Shown here: in pieces, positions 1 to 6,642 of the stretch
How the letters are laid out: every line of letters begins with the position of its first letter
Numbering within the stretch: position 1 is the stretch's first letter
From: Chromatiales bacterium
Lineage (GTDB): Bacteria; Pseudomonadota; Gammaproteobacteria; UBA6429
Length of the DNA: 7,795 bases
Direction of reading: 5' to 3'
NCBI GenBank assembly: GCA_027076405.1
Contig: JALTJN010000058.1
Span: 1-7,795 of the forward strand
Notes under the pieces: generated by a model
The model's input: the letters and a program-made list of their open reading frames with translations, nothing else
Told to the model about the DNA's origin: nothing
The model's database searches: none
Position numbers and translations under genes: made by a program

Positions 1-833
1 AACGTTATAACGTGGTGATAGGTGCGCAGTTAGCAAAAAATATGAATGTGAAAATTGGTGATGAATTAGTGCTGGTGACTCAGGCTGTTGATGGCAGTAT
101 CGGCAATGCACTGTACCGTATTGCCGGAGTGCTCAAACCACTGGCACCAAACTTTGATCGTACCGGTGTATTGATGTCGATCAAAGCCTATCAACAATTA
201 ATGTATTTGCAAAACGACTTTCATGAGCTGGCCATTAAAATAAATGACATGACCTTACTGGCCAAGACGCAGACAAAAATAAAAAACAAACTCGACCAGC
301 TCACTAAAGAACAGCCACTCGATAAATTTGGTGGTAAGCCAGTAGTACGAAACTGGCGACAACTTACCCCCGCCATTGCCGACATGATGGAGATGAGTAA
401 GGCCATTGTTCTGGTTGTGGGGTTTATTATTATCACGCTCGCATCACTTGGCATGTTAAACACTATGTTAATGGCCGTGCATGAGCGTACCCACGAATTT
501 GGAATTTTACTTGCCATTGGTATGAAACGACGCTGGTTATTGTTGATGGTTTTAATTGAATCATTCTTTCTGGCTTTGGTCTCTGCACTGGTGGGAACGC
601 TAGTCGGTTTAGTAATCAACCGTTACTTTGAAAAACATGGTATCGACTTTAGTGATGCCATGCCCGATGGCTATGACTGGGCAGGAATGATTTTTGAACC
701 CATTATGAAAGGCTATCTATTACCTGTGGATGTGCTTTATGCCTGTTTAATGATGATTGTGATCACGATGTTGGCTTCACTGATTCCATCATGGCGTATT
801 GTTAGACTTAAACCGGCAGCAGTGATGCGGTAA
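1..833 (+). CDS. FtsX/MacB-type ABC transporter permease, 5'-truncated by window edge
   Basis: This is the C-terminal part of an inner-membrane permease of the LolC/LolE/MacB (FtsX) family, which couples cytoplasmic ATP hydrolysis to periplasmic work on a substrate. The frame is open to base 1 (codons from base 3), so the GTG at 12 is probably internal. Aligning its VVIGAQLAKN segment with GIVIGEGMAR of the next permease (residue 151 there) suggests about 150 residues lie upstream. The visible 273 residues counted from base 12 begin with the end of the periplasmic domain. Three hydrophobic segments follow at about 131-157, 175-202 and 241-260. The FtsX hallmark MLNTMLMAVHERTHEFGIL is at about 148-166, and the protein ends in the usual LKPAAVMR tail. 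The next gene starts 10 bases after the stop, so the two are co-transcribed and probably form a heterodimer. Family assignment is firm; the substrate is unknown. Confidence 0.9.
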   Translation, partial: RYNVVIGAQLAKNMNVKIGDELVLVTQAVDGSIGNALYRIAGVLKPLAPNFDRTGVLMSIKAYQQLMYLQNDFHELAIKINDMTLLAKTQTKIKNKLDQLTKEQPLDKFGGKPVVRNWRQLTPAIADMMEMSKAIVLVVGFIIITLASLGMLNTMLMAVHERTHEFGILLAIGMKRRWLLLMVLIESFFLALVSALVGTLVGLVINRYFEKHGIDFSDAMPDGYDWAGMIFEPIMKGYLLPVDVLYACLMMIVITMLASLIPSWRIVRLKPAAVMR

Positions 834-843
834 CGGCGAAATC

Positions 844-2109
844 ATGAAACTAAAATATAAAATGTTACTGATGTTAGCCTGGCGAAATTTATGGCGCCAT
901 CGAAAACGCACCATCATTACCTTAAGTTCTATCGCAATTGGTTTTGGACTGGCGGTGTTATCCATTGGTATTGGTGATGGCAGTCATAACTCGTTAATTC
1001 GTAATGCAATCAAATTAGGCGAAGGCCATATTACAGTACAACCACGCGGTTATATTGAAGCACCGGCAAACCATAAGTATCTTGAAAATGGTCTGGCCTT
1101 AACTGAAAAACTGGCGGCACTAAATATACCGGCAAACATTGAACCACGTGTTTCTTTACAGGTGCTGGCCAGTACCGCAAATAATTCTGTTGGCTCGGCA
1201 CTAGAAGGTTTACGCAATACCAATGATCCACGAGTTGAAATGCTCAAGCCTAAATTAATAAAAGGCCACTGGATTAAAGCCGGAGATGATCGCGGCATTG
1301 TAATTGGCGAAGGCATGGCGCGAAAACTTAAAGCCAAGGTTGGCAGTAAAGTTGTTTTAATGGCCGGAAAAAAAGGTGGTGACTCGCAAGCACAACTCGG
1401 ACGTGTACGCGGCATTTTTGATTCGCAAATTTCTGAAATGGATGATTTTCTGATTTTGAGTAATCTTAAATTTGCGCAACGCTTTCTTGTTGGAGAAGGC
1501 GCCGACATTAAACGCCAACCCGTTACCCGCTTTGCTATTTTTTTAAATGATCCTGACACCTTTTCCGTGTGGAAGGAAAAAATTAAAACTCAACTGGATA
1601 ATAAACATGTTGTCACTCTGGCATGGCAGGAAATGATGCCGCAACTGGTACAGTTTATTGCGATTGATAATGCCGGTAATTATATATTTTTAATTCTTAT
1701 TTTAGTTATGGTGGTATTTGGTGTACTTAATACTGTCTTAATGAGTGTGCTGGAAAGAACGCGTGAGTTTGGTTTATTGCGTGCATTAGGACTAAGCCGG
1801 AAAAATTTAATTTTACTGGTGTTTTGTGAATCTTTTTTACTTGGGCTGTTAGCGATTGTGGTTGGCTGGATTGTAGGTGGCGGAACCCATCTCTGGTTTT
1901 CACATTATGGAATAGATTTTACTGCCATGATCAGTGAAGGCGGTAATGTGATGATGGGAACCGTAATTGACCCTGTGATCTATACAGAACTTTCGTGGGC
2001 ACGAGTAATTCAACTCACCAGTATTATTTTTATTGCAACATTAGGCAGTGGTATTTATCCGGCAATTAAAGCTGCACGGGTAACGCCGGTTGAAGCATTG
2101 CGTACTTAA
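844..2109 (+). CDS. FtsX/MacB-type ABC transporter permease (LolC/LolE-like)
   Basis: This complete 421-residue inner-membrane permease is the likely partner of the preceding one. A short cytoplasmic N-terminus (LAWRNLWRHRKRT, residues 11-23) precedes TM1 at about 24-44. A periplasmic domain of about 230 residues (MacB_PCD type) follows, then TM2 at about 280-301, TM3 at about 322-344 and TM4 at about 385-405. This one-plus-three topology and the length of roughly 400 residues are typical of LolC/LolE rather than of MacB, which carries a fused ATPase. The motif VLNTVLMSVLERTREFGLLRA (from about residue 294) parallels the first permease, as does YGIDFTAM against HGIDFSDA, so the two are paralogues. 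The ATG at 844 gives the canonical N-terminus. The tail ARVTPVEALRT is the usual FtsX ending. The partner ATPase is encoded 179 bases downstream beyond an inverted repeat. The substrate is not readable from sequence. Confidence 0.93.
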   Translation: MKLKYKMLLMLAWRNLWRHRKRTIITLSSIAIGFGLAVLSIGIGDGSHNSLIRNAIKLGEGHITVQPRGYIEAPANHKYLENGLALTEKLAALNIPANIEPRVSLQVLASTANNSVGSALEGLRNTNDPRVEMLKPKLIKGHWIKAGDDRGIVIGEGMARKLKAKVGSKVVLMAGKKGGDSQAQLGRVRGIFDSQISEMDDFLILSNLKFAQRFLVGEGADIKRQPVTRFAIFLNDPDTFSVWKEKIKTQLDNKHVVTLAWQEMMPQLVQFIAIDNAGNYIFLILILVMVVFGVLNTVLMSVLERTREFGLLRALGLSRKNLILLVFCESFLLGLLAIVVGWIVGGGTHLWFSHYGIDFTAMISEGGNVMMGTVIDPVIYTELSWARVIQLTSIIFIATLGSGIYPAIKAARVTPVEALRT

Positions 2110-2131
2110 TTAAAATTTATATAAACAGTGA

Positions 2132-2246
2132 GGATATAGAATTGGGGTAAACAAATTAAGACCGTCTGCCACAACGATGTGGCAGTCGAGCAGCCAGGAA
2201 TGACATCTCTTGCGAGTCTTGATTTGTTTACCCCGGTTCCATAGCC
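2132..2246 (+). repeat. Long imperfect inverted repeat with central hairpin, MITE-like or structured RNA
   Basis: Arm GGGGTAAACAAATTAAGAC (2144-2162) is matched at 18 of 19 positions by the reverse complement of 2216-2234. Pairing extends outwards, so 2139-2162 can pair with 2216-2239 over 24 positions (21 Watson-Crick and 3 G-U in + strand RNA). After mismatches, short pairings continue to 2132/2246. The 53-base centre (2163-2215) holds a second perfect hairpin, CTGCCAC (2166-2172) with GTGGCAG (2179-2185) and loop AACGAT. No T-run follows the right arm (CCGGTTCC), so this is not a simple intrinsic terminator. It fills most of the gap between the permease and ATPase genes. It could be a decayed MITE or REP-like intergenic repeat, or an mRNA processing or stability element. 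The inverted repeat is seen directly; the role is inference. Confidence 0.85.
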
Positions 2247-2288
2247 GGATTAAAAGAAATATTTTCTAACAAAACTGCAGGTTTCAAA

Positions 2289-2981
2289 ATGGCACTACTC
2301 ACATTACAAGGCATTAGCAAACGTTATCGTCAGGGTGAACTCAATGTTCAGGCGTTAACCGATATTAATCTGCAAGTGAAGGAAGGCGAGTTTGCTGCAT
2401 TGGTAGGGCCATCCGGTTCCGGTAAGACAACCTTGTTAAATATTATTGGTGGTCTGGACTCACCGACACAAGGAACAACACAACTCAACGGCACAGACAT
2501 TAGTCAATTAACAGAAGCACAGTTATCCGATTTTCGTTTATTTCAACTGGGGTTTGTTTTTCAGTCTTACAACCTGGTGCCTGTGCTAAGTGCGCTGGAA
2601 AATGTTGAGTTAGTCATGGTGTTACAAGGACGACATAAAAAAGACTGTCGCCAACGGGCACAGCATTATCTTGAGCTGGTTGGATTGAAAAATGTGATTC
2701 ATCGACGACCTTCTGCTCTCAGTGGTGGCCAGCAACAACGGGTGGCGGTTGCCCGTGCACTTGCCGCAGGCCCCCGACTTGTTTTAGCCGACGAACCCAC
2801 GGCAAATCTTGATTCTGAAAATGCCACAGCATTGTTGGATATTATGCATACACTTTCACATGAAGAAAAAACCACCTTTATTTTTTCAACCCATGACCCG
2901 CGTGTAATGGAGCGGGCAGAAAGAATTATTACCTTGCAAGATGGACAAATTATCAGCGACGAACGGCATGAACATCAATAA
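2289..2981 (+). CDS. LolD/MacB-type ABC transporter ATP-binding protein
   Basis: This 230-residue cytoplasmic ATPase energises the two FtsX-type permeases upstream. All nucleotide-binding motifs are intact: Walker A GPSGSGKT (40-47), Q-loop glutamine 92 in FVFQSYNLVP, signature LSGGQQQRVAVARAL (144-158), Walker B LVLADE with catalytic E169, D-loop ANLD (172-175) and switch histidine 202 in STHD. Length and motif spelling fit the LolD/MacB/FtsE group of about 220-235 residues. The ATG at 2289 gives the standard MALLTLQGISKRY start; the preceding ribosome-binding site is weak (GCAGG about 2277-2281). The gene is separated from the permeases by the 2132-2246 inverted repeat and overlaps the start of the barrel gene, so translation of those two may be coupled. 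Residue spacing looks fully active. Cargo is not determined; a lipoprotein, lipid or other amphipathic molecule is the family expectation. Confidence 0.95.
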   Translation: MALLTLQGISKRYRQGELNVQALTDINLQVKEGEFAALVGPSGSGKTTLLNIIGGLDSPTQGTTQLNGTDISQLTEAQLSDFRLFQLGFVFQSYNLVPVLSALENVELVMVLQGRHKKDCRQRAQHYLELVGLKNVIHRRPSALSGGQQQRVAVARALAAGPRLVLADEPTANLDSENATALLDIMHTLSHEEKTTFIFSTHDPRVMERAERIITLQDGQIISDERHEHQ

Positions 2982-4194
2982 CGATATACTCATTTTAGTT
3001 TCCGTTTTATTTTTTTCGTTCAACAACGTCAATGCTGTTGAGCTAACAGGCCGCACCTCGATGCTCGGCTCAACCGCGCAAGCCACTCAGGGCGACGCAG
3101 GGTATATTAATAAAAACACACTAATCACAACCGACCAGCAAAGTTTACGGCTTATGCTTGACGCAAGCAGTAATACCACTGAATGGTCATTGCAGATAAA
3201 GTTTCTTCGGCAGCATATTAGCGGCCTCCCCTTTAATGACAAAAACTCGAGTGATCTTTTTCGTTACAACTCGCTCTCATACAACTGGTTAAATGAAAAT
3301 GAAACCAGTAATGCAACTCGACTAGGTTATGAAGTTGATCGTGCTTTTTATAAACAGAGTTTTAAAAAAATGAGTTTTGCCATCGGCAGGCAGGCCATTG
3401 ACTGGGGTAGCGGTCGTTTCTGGCAACCGCTAAATGTTTTTGGTGCTTTTTCTCCTACCGACATTGATACCGATTATAAACAAGGTATCGATGCCGCACG
3501 CCTTGACTGGTTTCCTTCAGATTTTTCATCGCTCTCGGCAGTTTATGCTTTTTCACCGAATGACAATCCTGCTATAAAACAACAAACCAATGCGGCTTTG
3601 TATTTTCGAAAACAGGTAGGCGAGCAGTCTGACTATAGTTTGTTAGCAGGAAGTATTATTGGTTATCAGGTGCTGGGCGCATCATTTGAAAGTGCCTGGT
3701 CAGGAATAGGCTGGCGAATCGAAGGCGCTCATTATAATAGTACCGGCAGCAATTCCGACTTTACTTTTGTCATCGCCGGGCTGGATTACCAGATAAATAA
3801 TGAAACGATTATTACCACCGAGTGGTATAACAATAGTCATGGCGCTAGTACGGTAACGGCAATAACAAATCCAGCCATTGATTTATACAGTCAGTACCGA
3901 CTACAACCTCAGCTTAGCCAAAATGTTTTTGCTGTTTCTGTTAACCGGGTTCTTAGTCCGCTGATTAATGGCACATACAGTTTGCTTGTTAGCCCGCTAA
4001 AAGAAACAAGCGGGACTATCAACAGCTCGGTCTTGCACCAGATCAATCTCAACTATTCCGTGAGTGATGAATCAGAATTATTACTCTCTTTATTATGGGG
4101 CGCGGGGCGCGGTTTAACGCTTGCCAATAAAACACAATCTGAATTTGGACATATTCCATTTAGTCTTTCAATGCGGCTGCGTTTTTATTTCTAG
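2968..4194 (+). CDS. Outer-membrane beta-barrel protein linked to the ABC transporter
   Basis: This exported protein of 408 residues has a hydrophobic signal peptide (about 1-23, probable cleavage VNA|VE). The mature chain is rich in alternating polar and aromatic strands and ends in SMRLRFYF. The hydrophobic residues at -1, -3, -5, -7 and -9 are the signature recognised by the BAM machinery, so an outer-membrane barrel is well supported. A conserved-looking block, IGRQAIDWGSGRFWQP followed by FSPTDIDTDYKQGID (about 139-174), recalls large barrel families such as DUF1302-type proteins, but I cannot assign a family firmly. The chosen ATG overlaps the ATPase stop by 14 bases, which suits translational coupling. 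The alternative ATG at 2941 (417 residues) gives a longer signal peptide with a lysine and a 41-base overlap; neither start has a good ribosome-binding site. Context suggests an exit port or receiver for cargo of the ABC system. Confidence 0.85.
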   Translation: MNINNDILILVSVLFFSFNNVNAVELTGRTSMLGSTAQATQGDAGYINKNTLITTDQQSLRLMLDASSNTTEWSLQIKFLRQHISGLPFNDKNSSDLFRYNSLSYNWLNENETSNATRLGYEVDRAFYKQSFKKMSFAIGRQAIDWGSGRFWQPLNVFGAFSPTDIDTDYKQGIDAARLDWFPSDFSSLSAVYAFSPNDNPAIKQQTNAALYFRKQVGEQSDYSLLAGSIIGYQVLGASFESAWSGIGWRIEGAHYNSTGSNSDFTFVIAGLDYQINNETIITTEWYNNSHGASTVTAITNPAIDLYSQYRLQPQLSQNVFAVSVNRVLSPLINGTYSLLVSPLKETSGTINSSVLHQINLNYSVSDESELLLSLLWGAGRGLTLANKTQSEFGHIPFSLSMRLRFYF

Positions 4195-4240
4195 ATGAGC
4201 TTTTCGCATTTTATATGCCTTGCTAAAACTATAACCTTAC

Positions 4241-4246
4241 TATAAT
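4241..4246 (+). promoter_or_regulatory. Possible upstream sigma-70 promoter, -10 TATAAT
   Basis: A perfect TATAAT (4241-4246) is preceded at 15 bases by TTGCTA (4220-4225). The spacer is short and the site lies about 200 bases before hsp20. It could provide basal transcription of that gene, or be chance in AT-rich DNA. Confidence 0.3.
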
Positions 4247-4371
4247 GATATAATTGCATCTGTTGTCACACCGCTTCACCGAAAAACATTCTCTTTTCTT
4301 AAAGATTAATTCTGTTTATTTAATTTATTCTTACTCATTAAAAAAATTTATTATTTTTTTTAACTTCTCTC

Positions 4372-4400
4372 CTTGAACAAAGTATTTATGGTACCCATAT
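4372..4400 (+). promoter_or_regulatory. Sigma-32 (RpoH) heat-shock promoter of hsp20
   Basis: CTTGAAC (4372-4378), a 14-base spacer and ACCCATAT (4393-4400) match the sigma-32 consensus CTTGAAA / CCCCATNT at all but one position in each box. Transcription would start near 4407, giving a leader of about 40 bases with the strong Shine-Dalgarno AAGAGGAG (4432-4439). A-tracts and T-tracts at 4340-4361 occupy the place where an UP element would sit. The gene it drives is a heat-shock chaperone, which makes the assignment convincing. Confidence 0.85.
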
Positions 4401-4446
4401 CGTTTATATCAATTAATTTAACAGACAACTTAAGAGGAGAAAAATC

Positions 4447-4887
4447 ATGTCACTAGTACGCTACCAACCATGGAACTCAATGGATCAATTTCGTCGTGAA
4501 ATGGAGCATTTAATGCATGGCCAATCTTCGTCTGAAGAAGGAAGCAACATTGCTACCAGCGACTGGGTTCCCGCAATTGACATTAAAGAAACCGATAAAG
4601 AATTTTTGATCCACGCAGATATACCCGGTGTTGAGCCTGATCAAATTGATGTGCATATGGAAGACGGTATGCTCACAATAAAAGGGGAACGTGAATCAGA
4701 AACCAAAGAAGAGAAAGACGGTTATAAACGAATTGAGCGCCAGCATGGCACTTTTTATCGTCGCTTTAGTCTTCCTGATACAGCTAATGCCGACAAAATC
4801 AGTGCAAAAAGCAAAAATGGTGTTTTAAATATTACCATTCCCAAACAGGAAAAAGCTCAACCTCGTAAAATTGAAGTTAAGAAATAA
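4447..4887 (+). CDS. Small heat-shock protein, Hsp20/alpha-crystallin family
   Basis: This 146-residue cytoplasmic holdase chaperone binds unfolding proteins and keeps them available for refolding by ATP-dependent chaperones. The N-terminal arm (1-38) contains RYQPWNSMDQFRREMEHL, typical of bacterial class-A Hsp20. The alpha-crystallin domain runs from about 39 to 134, with ADIPGV (57-62), GTFYRRFSLP (101-110) and the hallmark NGVLNITIPK (124-133). The C-terminal tail carries an I-x-V motif at 142-144 (IEV), used for oligomer assembly. Length and layout are standard. The ATG at 4447 lies 7 bases after a strong Shine-Dalgarno. A sigma-32-type promoter precedes the gene and an intrinsic terminator follows, so it is a monocistronic heat-shock gene. 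It stands next to a periplasmic stress protease, although each has its own control region. Confidence 0.96.
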   Translation: MSLVRYQPWNSMDQFRREMEHLMHGQSSSEEGSNIATSDWVPAIDIKETDKEFLIHADIPGVEPDQIDVHMEDGMLTIKGERESETKEEKDGYKRIERQHGTFYRRFSLPDTANADKISAKSKNGVLNITIPKQEKAQPRKIEVKK

Positions 4888-4919
4888 TCAAGTACTCAGA
4901 CTTTAAGTTTATACTCCGT

Positions 4920-4968
4920 TAGCCCCAAAAAGAATTTTGAGCAGAAAGTTCTTGCGGGGCTATTTTTT
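4920..4968 (+). terminator. Intrinsic terminator of hsp20
   Basis: TAGCCCC (4920-4926) pairs with GGGGCTA (4956-4962), followed by six T (4963-4968). Inside, after a small internal loop, AAGAATTTT (4930-4938) pairs with AAAGTTCTT (4945-4953, one G-U), closing on loop GAGCAG. The position, 33 bases after the stop codon, is ideal. Confidence 0.92.
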
Positions 4969-4996
4969 ATACTGTTTTCTAAAAAAATAAATATAT

Positions 4997-5023
4997 GAAC
5001 TTTTTTATATTTGTATAATCCAA
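4997..5023 (+). promoter_or_regulatory. Putative degQ promoter: overlapping sigma-E-like and sigma-70-like motifs
   Basis: GAACTT (4997-5002), 16 bases and TCCAA (5019-5023) resemble the sigma-E consensus GAACTT / TCAAA-TCTGA, which is the control known for E. coli degP. A perfect sigma-70 -10 hexamer TATAAT (5014-5019) overlaps it but lacks a recognisable -35 at the right distance. The region is very AT-rich, so either may be chance. The leader to the ATG at 5118 would be about 90 bases. Confidence 0.4.
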
Positions 5024-5117
5024 CAGTTCACTAAAAGCATATAACATGATACAAGTTATTGTATTAAACATAATTTAAAAATTATAAAGCTATCATTAAA
5101 AACACGCAGGTAAATTT

Positions 5118-6509
5118 ATGAGCACAAAAATCAAACGCAACTTTATCCGTTCACAATGGATTAGTTTTTTGTTAATGGCTGTATTGTTTACACCTGGCCA
5201 TGCCTCGCTGCCTGCAGTGGACAGTCAGGGCACAGCTTTACCCAGCCTTGCACCTATGCTCAAAAATGTTACTCCTGCTGTTGTTAATATTGCAACCAGC
5301 AGCACGATTCGAATTCAGAATAATCCACTGTTTGACGATCCGTTTTTTCAGCAATTTTTTGGTATGCCATCACAACCTCGTCAACAAACAACTCAAAGTC
5401 TCGGCTCGGGCGTTATCATTAATGCCGAGAAAGGTTATATCATTACAAACAACCATGTGATTGATAAAGCCGATGAAATAAAAGTGACACTGCTCAATGG
5501 CGAAACTTATCAGGCCAAATTAATTGGTACCGATCCGGACAGTGATGTTGCGGTTATTCAAATCAAGGCAAAAAATCTTACCGCTATACCACTGGCTAAC
5601 TCGGAAAAACATAACGTGGGGGATTTTGTTCTCGCCATTGGTAATCCTTTTGGACTTGGCCAGACAGTAACTTCTGGCATTATCAGTGCCATAGAACGTA
5701 GTGGTTTAGGCATTGAAGGTTATGAAAACTTTATTCAAACCGACGCTTCTATTAACCCCGGTAACTCTGGCGGTGCGTTAGTTAACTTGCGTGGTGAGCT
5801 AGTAGGCATTAATACTGCAATTTTTTCAAAAAGTGGTGGCAATATTGGTATTGGTTTCGCCATTCCTGTCAATATGGCACACGACATCATGCAACAACTG
5901 ATTAAATATGGTGAAGTAAAGCGTGGGCGTTTAGGCGCACAAGCTCAGGATCTGACACAACAACTGGCTCAGGCATTTAATATTCCTTTTCGCCGTGGTG
6001 CTGTCATATCACATGTCGAAAAAGATTCTCCGGCAGACCGTGCAGGTTTAAAACCCGGAGACATCGTCACAGAAATTAATAATAAAACTGTACGCAATGC
6101 AGATATGTTGCGAAACAACATGGGTCTGTTGCGTATTGGCCAGAGCGTTGAAATGAAAATTTTAAGAGACGGAGAAGTTCTGCTACTCAATGCAAAGGTT
6201 TCAGAACAGGATAAACCAAAAGAAAGCATTAAAGGCGAAGATTTACATCCTCATTTAAGCGGTACTGTTTTACAAAATATACAGCCCGCTTCCCGACTCT
6301 ATGGGCGTATTGAAGGCGTTATTATCGCTGATGTGGAATCCGGTAGTCCTGCTGCGCGCACCGGCTTGCGTCGAGGCGACATTATCACCTCGGCGAACCG
6401 AAAAAACATTAAAAATATTGAGGAATTACAAGCGGCTATCTCCAATAGCAAAAGTTTATTAATTAATATCCGCCGGGGTAATGGGTCTTTGTTTTTATTC
6501 TTACAATAA
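5118..6509 (+). CDS. degQ: Periplasmic serine endoprotease DegQ/DegP (HtrA, Do family)
   Basis: This 463-residue periplasmic protease/chaperone degrades misfolded envelope proteins. A Sec signal peptide (basic residues 4-11, hydrophobic core 14-24) probably cleaves after GHA at 29. The trypsin-like domain spans about 40-260, with catalytic H113 (ITNNHVID), D143 (DPDSDVAVIQ) and S217 (NPGNSGGAL) all intact. Two PDZ domains follow at about 265-362 and 372-462. The C-terminus IRRGNGSLFLFLQ matches the DegQ/DegP ending. The LA loop before the core (about 66-95, LFDDPFFQQFFG) is compact, which favours DegQ over DegP, though paralogue naming outside enterics is loose. The ATG at 5118 has GCAGG (5105-5109) upstream and gives a normal signal peptide. 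It follows hsp20 beyond a terminator, so it is a separate unit. No convincing terminator follows, and read-through into the receiver gene is possible. Confidence 0.95.
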   Translation: MSTKIKRNFIRSQWISFLLMAVLFTPGHASLPAVDSQGTALPSLAPMLKNVTPAVVNIATSSTIRIQNNPLFDDPFFQQFFGMPSQPRQQTTQSLGSGVIINAEKGYIITNNHVIDKADEIKVTLLNGETYQAKLIGTDPDSDVAVIQIKAKNLTAIPLANSEKHNVGDFVLAIGNPFGLGQTVTSGIISAIERSGLGIEGYENFIQTDASINPGNSGGALVNLRGELVGINTAIFSKSGGNIGIGFAIPVNMAHDIMQQLIKYGEVKRGRLGAQAQDLTQQLAQAFNIPFRRGAVISHVEKDSPADRAGLKPGDIVTEINNKTVRNADMLRNNMGLLRIGQSVEMKILRDGEVLLLNAKVSEQDKPKESIKGEDLHPHLSGTVLQNIQPASRLYGRIEGVIIADVESGSPAARTGLRRGDIITSANRKNIKNIEELQAAISNSKSLLINIRRGNGSLFLFLQ

Positions 6510-6642
6510 ACGCATATTCCTGTGTAAATGAATATTTTTAAGCTAAATATTTAAGTTTATTTCAGCCATACCGATATATTTATCACATGTTATTTTTATA
6601 TAAACCAGATAGATATACCTTTACATTATTGCGGATTAAACA

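Noticed and set aside
221..619. Open frame on the - strand inside the first permease
   Set aside because: It lies entirely opposite a well-recognised permease and its translation has no domain pattern; it is a shadow frame. The same applies to - strand frames at 1031-1231, 1050-1559, 2886-3086 and 5969-6229.
2144..2234. Inverted repeat read as an intrinsic terminator
   Set aside because: The stem is followed by CCGGTTCC and no T-run, the loop is about 53 bases, and the ATPase downstream belongs to the same system.
4197..4230. Possible terminator after the barrel gene (GCATTTTATATGC area)
   Set aside because: Only short imperfect pairings form and no clean T-run follows.
5200..5460. 86-residue + strand open frame within degQ
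   Set aside because: It is out of frame with an intact protease gene, has no ribosome-binding site and shows no recognisable composition.
6510..6642. Promoter or terminator between degQ and the receiver gene
   Set aside because: Only weak AT-rich inverted repeats (AATATTT/AAATATT) and no -35/-10 pair with correct spacing could be found.
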